Below, in pieces: positions 11,324 to 22,560 of a DNA stretch of 64,000 nt (positions are counted from its first letter, which is position 1; each line of letters starts with the position of its first letter). Below the pieces are notes generated by a model that made no database searches, had not been told where the DNA came from, and saw nothing but the letters and a program-made list of their open reading frames with translations. The stretch covers positions 404,595 to 468,594 of the forward strand of contig JAVSML010024012.1 of assembly GCA_038503035.1 (NCBI GenBank), in the 5' to 3' direction. A program made the translations under genes and the position numbers. The stretch is from Crocodylus rhombifer (lineage: Eukaryota > Chordata > Crocodylia > Crocodylidae).

Positions 11324-13652
11324 TGTAAGGATCTGAGTTACAAAATGATGGTGTTGGAATACCTGTCATATGCCTTGTCCACAGGTGAAGTAACTTTCCA
11401 AAACACAAACTAGTTTGAATACCATTTCAGTTTGAATCAGTATTTTTGTGAACATCTGTTCATCTGTCTGTTTACGTATAGCTCTACAAACGTGTCTTAT
11501 GACTGCTTTCGTTCACTTGAAAGTCCAAAGCACACCTTTACAGTTACACTGTCCTTATTCCCATCACAGTGACTATACCGTGCTCCTGTGTGCCTGTGCT
11601 CCTGTGTTTCCACCACTTTCACTGTTAGCTGTCACGGTTGCACAAAGGGCCACTTCTGCATTCCCTTCCCATCCCACCCCACTTACCTCCTCTCCCCTTC
11701 CAGCCCCCCCTCTCAATTCCTCAGTCATTTCACTCATTACTATAATCATCACTGTTGTGGTCATCTTCATCGTTGTTGTTGTTGCTCTCACTGGCTCTCC
11801 CACCTTTGAACAGTCTGTGCCAGTCTTTTCTTTTCCATATGATCTCTGCCATCTCTTTCTCAACAATTTCTACTGACTTCCTGTAGTATCCAGGCATCTC
11901 AGTCCAATTTTGACACAGTCCTCGACTGAGAAGTGTGTGCGCCTGTACATGAGCAGGTTCCTAATCCTCCACGAGGCGTTTCGAAGCAGGAGATGAAATG
12001 GTACTCAATAAAAACTTCAGAGCTATAGTTGTCACCCCTTTGCCAATCGGTAGCAGATTTCAGGACCCTACCTGTTGGTTTCCTATGGAAGGAAATTAGA
12101 GTCTGGCTATCTTGCTGCTCTCTAGATTCTTTTTCAGAACTTGGTATAATTCCTTTGGATCTTTTATTGGATAGATAGGATTTCTGCAAGCTTCTCTACT
12201 ACATGCTACATCTCAGTGCAGCAGGAATACCAGCTCATAATTTCCCTTCTTTAAAACTCTAATGCAATTCTATGGTATTTAAATATTGCGTATGTGGATA
12301 GTATGAATATTTTTGTGTGACTTAAGAGAATCTGCTTCCCTTCCAACTTTGCCCACAAGGTAAAAGTTCTGTTCTCTAAACTCTAGCTGGTGTTTCATAG
12401 ATTTAATTCAGAATGTGTAAGTAGGCTAGAACAGAAGTTACAAAAGTATTTCATGTTATTGTTCAAATGTAGAGGCTCATTGAAAGACCACAATGCAAGA
12501 AACATGAACAGACCAAGAATAAAACTTATAAGCAGGAAATTGGCCCCATGTTTCCCACGTAATTACTTTTAATGTGTAATAAGTGCAAAATATTCCATTT
12601 TCACTGTTGAATAAAGTATTCTGTACCACCTGTAGGATAAAAGTGATCATATGGGCACTAAGGATTGAATAGCTAAGACCTTGTAAAATTCACATCAGTT
12701 TACTTCACCCTAAATTTCCTGTGTAGACAAGACCTTGGACTTGTTTGCTTCAAGGTTGAACAGACTCAAGGGTCCTTACCTATACAGTGACCTGAAAGGC
12801 ATAAAGAAAAGATGCTCTTCCTTGACCCCCAGAGCTGGTTTGTGTTCCCTCTCACTCTTCTTGATAACAGAATAAGCAAGAGTGATAGTAATTGTCCCTC
12901 TCTTCCCTTTGGGCTGTAGTTCTCAGTTTTAAGCCAGATGCAAACCAAACCTTAATTTGCAATGTCTTTTGGTTTAGAAATTGAAAAGAGTATTTGCAAG
13001 CTCAAGAAAATGTAAGCACGGTCTCTGAGAAGGTTATTTTTTTCCCTTTTCTTCTTGGAAGAAATCAACACATGAAGTGCATGGAAATATGCAGACAAAA
13101 TTAAGATATTCATATGAATCAAGTAAATGTAAGCTCTAAAATTTAGGCATGAGTTGGAGTTACTTCAAGATGACTTGCTAATGGGTCACAATCTCAACTA
13201 ATTTTCAGCCCATTTAAATATGATGAGCCAGAAGAGAATTCTGCTCATTGCTTTGTACCAGTATTTTCCCTCTTATTAAGGAGGGCATCATTTAGAAATC
13301 TGTTACTCTAACTGGTTGCCTGCTTGGAGCCTGAATTTTGTCCTCCAAGAATCAGTAGCGGCATTCAAGTCTTTGAGATTTGTCCTCTCTGCTTTTTGTA
13401 AAAATCTGCATTTCTCCATTAATTGCTATCACCTCTGAGACAAGTTTTAGAAATGATTATGTTTGTCCATGGATACACAATAGTACAGGAGAAGATGATT
13501 ATCAGAACTGATTCAGCAAACATGGTAAACATTAACACGTTTTCTTGGAATGCAAGGGTAGGCTTTTTGCTCTCCACTTACATTTCTGCCAGCTATTAAA
13601 AGGGCATTCTACTTGTGTCTGAAGGTGGCATTTTAAGTTTTTTACTGCCTAA

Positions 13653-14415
13653 TAGGGCTGTGCGAAGCTTCGGTCCCTGATACAATACATCAGAGATTCT
13701 CCCCAATTAAGTGGCAGAATCTCCAGATCCCAATTGATTTGGAGGACCCTTTAATCTCTACAAATCAAATTGGAACCCTCCGAATTGATTCAGAGAGATG
13801 TGGAAACATCTGGAGATTCAGACATAGACACAGCTTTAAATGTTTTTCTACATACCTCTAGGTAGTAGGTGGCTCATGAGTGCTGCAGTGTTGGGGCACA
13901 TGGAGTGTCCCACAGAAGCACAGGGGCCCCCCAGTGCGCTCGGTAACAGACCCGCAAGTGGACCACAAGCTGTTTTGGTCCACTTCCAGGTCTGCCAGAA
14001 AGCGTTCTGGGGACCCCCCTGCACCTCCCTGGCTCAGTGACTGGTGCCTCCTGGGTCTTGGGGGGCACCCAGGGTCTCCCTGCTGCTGATCACCAAGCAG
14101 AGGGGACATGGAGAGGCTGTGCGTCCCCTGGTGGACCTGGAAGCGGACCAGAACTAGTACTGGTCCACTTCTGGGTTCACCGCCAAGCACATTGGGGGGG
14201 GGGGGGGGGGCGGGATGCTCCTGTGGGATGCTCCATTTGCCCCTCCATTGCAGCATAAATGAGCTATGCCTGGTACCTTGAGGTATGTAGAAAAAACATT
14301 TAAAGCTATATCTATGTCTGAATCGCTGATTCTTCAAATTGTCATTGAATCTTCAGATTCAAATTTGGGCTGAATCGGAATCCGAATCGAATAGGGCCTA
14401 TTTTGCACCCCCCTA
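13653..14415. mobile_element. hAT-like foldback element with long inverted arms and near-exact 8-bp duplication
   Basis: The left end is TAGGGCTGTGC; the right end read on the other strand is TAGGGGGGTGC. Flanking 8-mers are CTGCCTAA (13645-13652) and CTGCCCAA (14416-14423), with one mismatch. Beyond the termini, long inverted arms can be followed: the block around 13818-13862 (AGCTTTAAATGTTTTTCTAC) returns inverted at about 14277-14312. The core is GC-rich, with a run of 17 G at 14194-14210. There is no transposase. The same left terminus is found at 32312. Open frames in the core lie on both strands and are not genes. Confidence 0.87.
14194..14210. repeat. G17 homopolymer
   Basis: An uninterrupted run of 17 G, followed by CGGG, lies inside the core of the foldback element. 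It is a possible G-quadruplex former, and its exact length is likely unreliable in the assembly. Confidence 0.85.
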
Positions 14416-16073
14416 CTGCCCAATGATCTGGTTTAAACAAAAAGCCCAAACAACAGGATGGGTTAAATCATGCATCTCAACTAAGATGATTGGCCAACTT
14501 GCATTCTCAACTGAGATTTGATAAGCAAAAAAGGTTGAAAATTACATAAAAAAATTTGCAGAGCATTAGCTTTGCTTTCAAGTAAAAAGTAGCCATCTAA
14601 TTTATGGGGGATATAACTTTTTGAGAACATATTTTACAGCAAATTTTATCTAATGATCGGGCACATGAGACTTGCATACATGTGTATATATAAAGCTCTT
14701 CCTCCATCCCAGGAATTGGAACCATCTGAACAGCAATTTCCATGACCTGATGAACATACAGTAATCTAAAGAGCTGTGGCAATTCACCTGGCAATTACTA
14801 AAACACCTTTAGCTTTGCTGGTTGTCCCACATATTAAATTGACTAATTCTTCAAAGTTTTTAGCACAAAGTGATTGAAAACTATCACTGACTTGAGATTT
14901 AGTTGGCTCCCAAAGCTGTAAAGCATGCCCAGGGTAGTATTTCCAAGCAGAGGTGTAAAGGCTCATTTGGAGTTTAAGGTCTGATCTCTTCATAGTAGAT
15001 TGTCATGGAAAGGCAAGGAAATGTACAAGTAGAAATAATCTTTTCAGTTCCTGCACTGCACCCTAATGGAGCTTCTCTGGAAATGATCCAAAGCCTTCAA
15101 CAGTGTTAGATTTGAATCAGGACTGGGCAAAGGACAGGTTTTTATTTCCTTGTAACTCTTGGTTAAAGGAGACAAAGTTCCACGGGAGTCCCCCACAGAC
15201 TAACTTTTAAAACATGCTTCAAGTCTACTTCTTTTAATAGGGCTATTTTTGACAGTCTATACCTTCCTTCCACTTGCTTTAATTTCGTTTCAGTTTTTGT
15301 TTCCCCTTTTCCCATTACAAGTTTGGAATTGATTCCTTTGTGGATAGGGTGGTTTTATTTGGTGGCTATTGCAGCTTATTCTGTACAAGATACATTTAAT
15401 GCTGCTTGGTTCTTTTAATTTTATTTTTGCATTTGATTTTTACTGTATGAAGCTTATGGAAAAACAAGTTAACCCTTTGTAAATGCATCAATACAATGTA
15501 AGGTTGAATGTCGACAGGTGCTGCATATTGCCATTTTTATGAGTAGTCTATTTTCGAGTGTTGCTGTAAAATCCAACCTTTGTATGCTTTTATCTGGAGA
15601 TACTATAGTCATTTCTTACTGTTCATTTGGCTTCACGTTTCCTTATTTCAGCACAAACCGTTTACCTAATTTAGTAGCTTTAGTAAGTAACAGTTACTTA
15701 GTTACAAATTATCTTGCTGTGCAGCCCCAGTGTTCTGTTATAAAATGCTAAGATTTATCATTGTTTGCTAGCTGCTGTGTGAGCTTGGATAAGAAACATT
15801 AGCAACTACCTTGGAAATGCATTCCTAAGGGGAAAAACCTGCTTTAGGAGAATTTGGTGTGTGAAATGGGTATAATATATGAAAATTTATGAAAATAAGT
15901 ATGAAATGTACATGTTACATGGAGTCTAACATGGGAATCTTTTTCTAATATAACTGTAGGAGGATAGAGGGTAGTAATAAGCTTGCTTTAAACTTTATAA
16001 GCTCTTTCTATAAAATAGCTGAAACACACACAGTCACAAAATATATTTAAAATTGATATTTTCTTCTTTCTAG

Positions 16074-16173
16074 GAATGATGATGCCGCAGTATAAACTCT
16101 CTCAGAATTCCATGCATGGTAGTCCTGCATCTTCCAATTATCAACAAACCACTATCTCACATAGCCCTTCCAG
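16074..16173 (+). CDS. NIPBL: NIPBL exon 5
   Basis: The exon follows TTCTAG at 16068-16073 and precedes GTAATG at 16174. It begins GA, completing the Gly codon left open by exon 4, and reads MMMPQYKLSQNSMHGSPASS and on through a Gln/Thr/Ser stretch. It ends with the first two bases of a Ser codon. Its length is 100 bases with 32 whole codons, the same as recalled human exon 5. The segment is Ser/Gln-rich and predicted disordered. It is too short to stand out as an open frame and was found by phase and family similarity. Confidence 0.96.
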
Positions 16174-17949
16174 GTAATGCAGTGTCTAAAGCTGGGGTCC
16201 CAGATTCAATTTTGTGGTAACATTTTGGTGCATATATGTGGGCTAGAGATAAGTTAATTGACCAGAAGCAAATTATTTGTTCTTGTTTGATTTACAAGTG
16301 AGCTTCTTTAAGAGGACGAAGTCTAACATGGCTTGTGTGGACATTTATAAAACACTTTGTTTTAGTGAATTAATTTACACTTAAATGCATGTGCACAGTT
16401 TTGGGGAATTTTTCCTACTATTGCTTCACTTTGCAACTCTGCCGAAGGATGTTGATAATTTGGCCTAATGTCCCTATGTTTTTCAATTCACCACCCACAT
16501 ACTGAGAAGCTATTGGTGGTAGCTATGGTAGACTGAAGAGATTCCTACATGTTTGATGGTGGCAGCAGAGACCAGAGGCATAGAAAACAGGGAATAAGCC
16601 TTATAGGACTGTTTTGGGACTTTGTGGCAAAAACAGGTCAAAGGGTTGCTGAGAATAGGATGGACTAAAGTATCTATGTCCAGTCATGGAAGACTGTCCT
16701 GCTTAGCTCAGCCCTCTCTAGCTGTCTTTCATCCCCTCTGACCTTCGGTAAGCAAGCTATTTCAGTCTGGAAGCCTCTCTTAACTTAGGGAGGTGTCAGC
16801 TGTGAGAGAAGATTCTGTATGTTATCACAGCCTCTGGGCTTATGCTTGATACTTGTGGCCTGTAATTAACAAATCTCATTACATTTTTTCTAAGCCTTAG
16901 ATTTTATTTGGCATTGTACCTTAATCTAATTTTATTCTTTTTTAACTAAAAAAAATCTTCAGTCCTTTGAGAGAGACTTGCAGTTAAAAGTGATGTCAAA
17001 AAAGGCTTTGAAGATTTTAAACATACTTTGGTTTTGAATAATACTTGTTTTTATTAAGGCTACTTGGTACTTAGCCTTTATTAAAAAAATTTGGTCCAAG
17101 TAAAGGTAAATGATAGGATGTTTACCATTTTAAATGTTAAATTATGCATTTGTAGATTTACAAGTTAATTAAACTGACTTAAGCAAGAATAAAAGTAATT
17201 TCAGTCTTAAAAAAAAGAATCATTCTGCTTATAAAAATACACAAGGTTAAAAAGTGAATTTGAAAAGTGAAGGTCCTGGGGACAAAGAGTTTTTCATAAA
17301 CTTTACTTTCTCTACAGTGAAAACAAAACTTGAAAGTTTTTTGTTTTGTACATTCCATTATTAATTCCTGATAATGCATTGTTTCCTATGCTCTCAGTAA
17401 GTTCATAACAAGGTATTGATTTCCATTATCAAACAATATTTTGATGGGAGGAAGTGTTAGGGTTACAATTGCACTCTACAATGAGAATGAGAATTAGTTT
17501 ACCCATTAAAGTAGAGAAAGGTTACAAGAAAATTGTAGACTTACTATAATGCATAACTAAATTATCTAAAATGATTTACAGAACAAACTCCCCATTCATT
17601 TCACTCCTCTGTTGGGCTTATCTAGGACTTGTAGGACCAAATGTGGTATTTTTGGTTGTTGCGAGTTGTGGCAGACCACTACCAAATCTCTCCCTGACAC
17701 TTTATTTTTGGTTGTTTTGTATGTGTCTTTATAGGATAGTCCAGTATGTGCTGAATCAGTGGGAGAATTTCAGTAGCTTTTAGTAGATTTTGGATCAGGT
17801 CCTGTTTGGCTAACATCCTGTTCTAGCTTTTAATTTTAATTGGATAAAGTTCTGTGAAATTTTATTGAAATACCCACATGTGGAGTATATAGAATACTTG
17901 TTTTTTCAGGAGTTGAAAGTTAAATGGGATCTTTTCATTCATGTTTTTT

Positions 17950-19436
17950 TCATAGTTTCATAGTTTGTAGGGTCGGAAGGGACCTGAGCAGATCATCTAG
18001 TCTGACCCCCTGCCATGCCAGGAAAGAGTACTGGGGTCAAATAACCCCAGCTAGATGTTCATCTAACCTCCTCTTAAACACCCCCAGGGTAGGAGCCTGC
18101 ACCACTTCTCTTGGAAGCTGGTTCCAGATCCTAGCCACCCTGACTGTGAAGTAGCGCCTTCTGATATCTAACCTAAACCTACCCTCTGCCAGCTTGTGAC
18201 CGTTATTCCTGGTCACTCCTGGCGGTGCTCGGGGAAACAGTGACTTCCCCAATGCCTGCTGATCCCCCCTGACTAGTTTATAACAGGACACAAGATCCCC
18301 TCTCAGCCTTCTCTTTTCGAGGCTGAACAGGTTCAGATCCCGCAGCCTGTCCTCATAGGGCCTGCCCTGTTGTCCCCAGATCATACGAGTGGCCCTCCTC
18401 TGGACCCTCTCGATGTCGTCGACATCCCTCTTGAAGTGCGGCGCCCAGAACTGGACGCAGTACTCCAGCTGCGGCCTGACCAATGCCGCATAGAGGGGAA
18501 GGATCACCTCCTTGGACCTGCTCGAGATGCATCTGTGGATGCATGCCAAGGTGCAGTTGGCCTTCCTGACTGCCTCTCCACACTGCCGGCCCATGTTCAT
18601 CTTGGAGTCAGTGATCACACCCAGATCCCTTTCCGCCTCCGTGCTGACAAGAGGGGAGTTCCCCAACCTGTAGGTATGGTGCCAGTTGTTCCTCCTGAGG
18701 TGCATCACCTTGCACTTGTCTGTGTTGAAACCCATCCTATTCTCGTCCGCCCACCCTTGTAACCTGTCTAGGTCAGATTGTAGCCTGTTGCATCCTTCCA
18801 ATGTTCCCACGTCCCCCCACATCTTAGTGTCATCAGCAAATTTGAACAGGGTGCTTTTTACCCCCTCGTCCAAATCGCTGATGAAGATGTTGAGCCCTGC
18901 AGAACCCTACTGCCCACGTCCTTCCAGGATGAGAAGGACCCATCTACTACCACCCTCTGGGTGCGGCCCTCCAGCCAGTTGGCGACCCATTTGACCGTGT
19001 GGGTGTCTACACCACAGCCCCCCAGTTTCTTAATGAGAACAGGGTGAGAGACAGTGTCAAGTCTTCTGGAAGTCCAGGAAGACTATATCCACTGCTACCC
19101 CTGCATCTAATGATCTGGTGATCTGATCGTAAAAGGCCACCAGGTTGGTCTGACAGGACCTTCCACTGATGAACCCATGTTGGTTGCCCCTAAGCATGCA
19201 GTCTCTTGCTGGCCGCTTCTGGATGTGTGCCAGCGTAATTTTTTTGAACAGCTTGCCTAGGATCGAGGTGAGACTAACCGGCCTATAGTTTCCCGGGTCT
19301 TCCTTCCTGCCTTTTTTTGAAGATGGGGACCACGTTGGCCCTCTTCCAGTCCTCCGGTACCTCACCAGAGCACCACGAGCGCTCATAAAGTTGTGCCAGG
19401 GGACTTGCAATGACCTCGGCCAGTTCCTTTAGAACT
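17950..19436 (-). mobile_element. CR1 LINE, second truncated copy, antisense
   Basis: The 3' tail is at the left (CATAGTTTCATAGTTTG, about 17951-17967), followed by the GGGTCGGAAGGGACC CR1 3' UTR signature. Minus-strand RT fragments are at 18037-18873 (FADDTKMWGD, the LGVITDSKMNM block, and thumb to C-terminal region) and 19057-19410 (NYRPVSLTSILGKLF, QHGFISGRSCQTNL, VFLDFQK). The GVPQGSVLGP segment is missing at about 18880-18900, where the sequence is compressed, so an internal deletion separates the two frames. Similarity ends at about 19436. The tail differs from the 9097 copy, which suggests another CR1 subfamily. Confidence 0.94.
18037..19410 (-). pseudogene. Broken CR1 ORF2 with internal deletion
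   Basis: Two minus-strand frames (19057-19410 and 18037-18873) carry the N-terminal and C-terminal halves of a CR1 reverse transcriptase. Around 18875-19056 the frame changes, and the GVPQGS block expected between motif A and FADD is absent. The C-terminal 278-codon piece is still open to its natural stop. No function is expected. Confidence 0.88.
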
Positions 19437-19785
19437 TTTAATAATCTATTAGTAAGTTTGGAAATTATACAAATTATTTTAGCAGAAGTTTATACATTTC
19501 TGTAATAACTAGGTTGGAAATTGAACAACTACTTGCTTAGTTTCAGGTATATGAAGTACTTAATGCTTTTATCCCCTTTTTAGTTTTGATTATTGTGGTA
19601 TAATAGTCTAAGGCTTACGTTATAAATGAAATGGAGAATGTGCAAATAATATTGTCAGAAGTGTTGTTATTAAGTGCTGCTTGATTCAACTGGATTGCAT
19701 GATTAAGCTTATAAAAGTATTTAAAATACTTACATCACTTTTTTTCTGTCTTCTAATTCGTGAATTTCTTGGATTTTGTTTTCAG

Positions 19786-19937
19786 CCGGTTTGTGCCACC
19801 ACAGACAAGCTCTGGTAACAGATTTATGGCACAACAGAACAGCCCAGTGCCTAGTCCATATGCTCCTCAAAGCCCTGCAGGATACATGCCATATTCACAT
19901 CCTCCAAGTTACACACCACATCCCCAGATGCAACAAG
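19786..19937 (+). CDS. NIPBL: NIPBL exon 6
   Basis: The acceptor TTTTCAG ends at 19785 and the donor GTAATA begins at 19938. The first base completes a Ser codon. Then comes RFVPPQTSSGNRFMAQQNSP, a PSPYAPQSPAGYMPYSHPPS-type segment and HPQMQQ. The exon has 50 whole codons and ends with the first base of an Ala codon. Its length of 152 bases equals recalled human exon 6. The composition is Pro/Ser/Tyr-rich and low in hydrophobic residues, so it is a disordered linker. The neighbouring frame at 19776-20057 is a shadow. Confidence 0.97.
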
Positions 19938-20359
19938 GTAATAGTCCCTCTGTATGCAGAAGTCTTGTTAACTCTTAACTCTACATGGATATTTCACAGA
20001 TGTTTAATTATTTCCAAAAAATCCCATCCTGCCCACACTATTCATGAAGAAACTTGAGTAAAGTTAGTAGGATCTGTGTTCAGGTAAGCCAGGTTTATCC
20101 TGCAAAATATTGCAGACAAATCTGTATAGATAAGGTATGAAAAATGCTGCAGTGTAGCTATTCTAGCAAAGCCATCATAGTGCAGAGTAGCTGTACGTTA
20201 ACAAAGATTCAGTACCAAGTGTGTAATAGCTTTAACAAAGATAGTGGAATGCCTTTTTTCAAAAATGGATTTGTACCCTAGTTTGATTGATTTATTTAAA
20301 ATATAGCAGAAAAAAGTCTTCATTTGAGTGACTTAGATTGTTCTGAAAAGACTTCTGAA

Positions 20360-20662
20360 ATACCTAGGCAGGCAAGGTTCTTCGAGTAGATGTAATGCCT
20401 TTTATTAGACCAACTGAGTCATTGCGGAAAAGTTCTTAGCAGGCTTTCGGGGACAATCGCCCTTCTTCAGGCATAGGGAGTCTTCCTTGGAGTCTCAGAC
20501 CAGCAGAGACTCCATGTGCCTAAAGAAGGGTGACTGTGCCTGAAAGCTTGCCAAGAACTTTTTTCCAACGACTCAGTTGGTCTAATAAAAGATATCACAT
20601 CTACTCAAAGAACCTTGCCTGCCTATGTCCTTAGACCAACATGGCTACAACCAAAAACTCAG
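20360..20662. repeat. Foldback repeat built from two inverted tRNA-like SINE-type arms
   Basis: The left arm (about 20367-20490) contains GGCAGGCAAGGTTCTTCGAG and TTTTATTAGACCAACTGAGT. The right arm (about 20509-20660) contains ACTCAGTTGGTCTAATAAAA and CTTTGCCTGCC-like sequence in inverted order. The right arm ends in TAGACCAACATGGCTACAACC; read on the minus strand this gives GTAGCCATGTTGG, which resembles a Pol III A box, and AGGTTCTTTG sits where a B box could be. The arms are clearly alike by eye over about 120 bases. Either two SINE copies inserted in opposite orientations or this is a palindromic family. The 47.5 kb repeat has the same layout. Confidence 0.7.
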
Positions 20663-20789
20663 TTTTGAAATACTTGTCATTACTTAGCCTAATTTGCATT
20701 TAACTACATTTAAGTATGGGATTGTTGTGAGTTTCGTGCCATTTATGTCATTTAGAGTTGTTTAATGTGCCTGTGATAGTGATGAAAAA

Positions 20790-22560
20790 CTAATTCCCGC
20801 CTTGGGGCGGGAAGAGCCATGCCCAGGTCAAGCAACATGTGGCTGCCTGGGAACAGCCTTGTGCTGCCACTGACCCCAGCTGGGTAAGAGCCCCAGACCC
20901 AGCCTGGCACCACCACCCGCCCCGGCCCAGTGCCACCCCCAGGCTGGGGGCTGTTGGCACCCCCAATGGCCCTGGCCCCAGTCCCGTGCTGCAAGCAGTC
21001 CCTGGCCCTGCCTTGGCCCAGCCCCAGCTGGCACCACCATTGCCGCTGGCCCCAGCCCAGTGCTGCTGCTGGGTCAGGGCCCGCATGGAGATGGGGCTGT
21101 GGACCTGTGGAGGCCCCAGCCCCATCCTGGCCTCTTCTGACTGCCCTGACAGCCAGCTAGGCCCAGGCCAGGCCCCAGCCGTGGTGGTGGTGCCAGCTGC
21201 CGGCGGGCCTGGCTCCAGCTCTCACCACTACCACTGCCAGCCTCAGCACAGTGCCGCTGCCTGGCCAGAGCCATTGACTGCATTGGGATGGGGCTGGGTC
21301 CCGCAGACGTGGACCTGCACAGAACCAGCCCCATCTCGGCACTACTGAAGGCCCTGGTCATGTGCTGCCAGCGGGCCCCAGCCCCAGCCGGCACCACCAC
21401 CACCTCAGGCCTCAGCCCTGTACGGCTCCGGCCTCAGCCCCAGCCTGGTGTCGCTGTCTCCCCCATCCTGGTGCTGGTGACGGCCCAAATGCAGCCCCAG
21501 CCCTGTGCTGCTGGTGGGCCCTATCCTCAGCCCCATGCTGCCGGTGGGCCCCAGCCCCAGCCCCATGCTGCCCACAGCCCTGGTCCCAACAGGCACAGTG
21601 CTGGCACCTACCGTCTTCCCAGAGCCTGGGGCTGGGAGACAGCTGGGGCTGGGGAGGGGAGGTAGCAGCTGTTTGCAGCCTCTTGCCTGCAGCTGGCCCA
21701 GATTCGAGGTAGCTGCTGATAGCCATAGAGCCTGGGCTGCTCCCAGCAGCTGGCCTGGAGGATGGAGCCCCTGCTGCAAGCAGCCCGGCCTCCATGACTG
21801 TCAGCAGCTACCCAGAACCTGGGTTGGCTGCAGCTGGAAGGCTACAAACAGCTGCTGCCTTCTGGCCCCAGCTGTCTCTCAGCCCCAGATCCAGCCCTGG
21901 GCTCTAGGGAGGCAGCAGATACTGGTGATGCTGCCTTCGTCACTTCTGCAAAGCAGCGTGTGAAACCCCACGTGGCAGGGCACAGCAGGGGTGCAGAAAG
22001 CTGCCTGCCGTTCCGAGCTCCCTGCTGCCCTGGCCACACTTACCCTGCAGGTGGGGGCAGCAGTGAGGGTCACAACCCTGTGTTTTGCCCATGCTGCCCC
22101 CATGCAGACAGGGGAAGTGTGACCTGGGCAGCGCGGAACTTGCAGCAGCAGGCAAGCTTCCCTGTGCAGCCCCTCTGTGTGCTCCTACTCTGGGTCACAC
22201 ACACTGCGCTTGGGAGGGCATCAGGGCTGGGAGCACAGTGTGTGCGAGGGCAGCATAGTGGGGAGCATCACAGGTATCTGCTGCCTCCCTGGTGCCCAGG
22301 GCCGGGTCTGGGGTTGGGAGGCAGCAGCTGTTTGCAGCCTTCCAGCTGCAGCTGGTCCAGGTTCTGGGTAGCTGCTGGTAGCCACGGAGCCTGGGCTGGG
22401 CGGCAGGGGTTTTGGGTGGGAGGCAAAGGCCACAAGCAGGGCATCCTGCCATGTACTCCCTGCGCTTGTTTTGTTTATCTGGCATGCCAGCACTCCGGCA
22501 CCTTCCAAGGTAGGCATTGTGGGGCTTTTCTGCACTCCAGCCAAAAAACATCGCCTACCT
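20790..22560. repeat. GC-rich block with nested imperfect palindromes, unclassified
   Basis: The flanks are AT-rich and the block is strongly GC-rich with sharp edges. The first part (20790-21640) is CCCCAGCC-type low-complexity sequence. The second part holds a motif block A (with AGCAGCTGTTTGCAGCCT and GTAGCTGCTG) at about 21655-21745, inverted at about 21790-21865 and direct again at about 22317-22400. Between them, GGGAGGCAGCAGATAC at 21910 returns inverted at about 22275, and CTGCAGGTGGGGGCAGCA at 22044 returns inverted near 22090. The arrangement is A, A', B, B', A. Many overlapping open frames on both strands here reflect low stop-codon density. I could not set terminal repeats or a target duplication. 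Confidence 0.7.

Larger units (their letters stand above)
338..16073 (+). other. NIPBL: NIPBL intron 4
   Basis: This intron is about 15.7 kb. It holds a hAT-like element at 1295-1739, a GC-cored repeat at about 2225-3115, a dispersed foldback repeat at 5486-5800, a truncated CR1 at 9097-11323 and a hAT-like foldback element at 13653-14415. A GT-rich purine-pyrimidine tract lies at about 6714-6753. The remaining stretches (about 338-1280, 3120-5480, 5810-9090, 11330-13640 and 14430-16070) are AT-rich sequence with no exon, RNA gene or repeat that I can identify. Short open frames there lack codon structure or family similarity. Confidence 0.85.
16174..19785 (+). other. NIPBL: NIPBL intron 5
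   Basis: This intron is 3.6 kb. The antisense CR1 at 17950-19436 takes up about 40 percent of it. The stretch 16174-17949 is AT-rich with nothing recognised, and 19437-19785 is AT-rich and ends in the polypyrimidine tract and TTTTCAG acceptor of exon 6. Confidence 0.85.
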
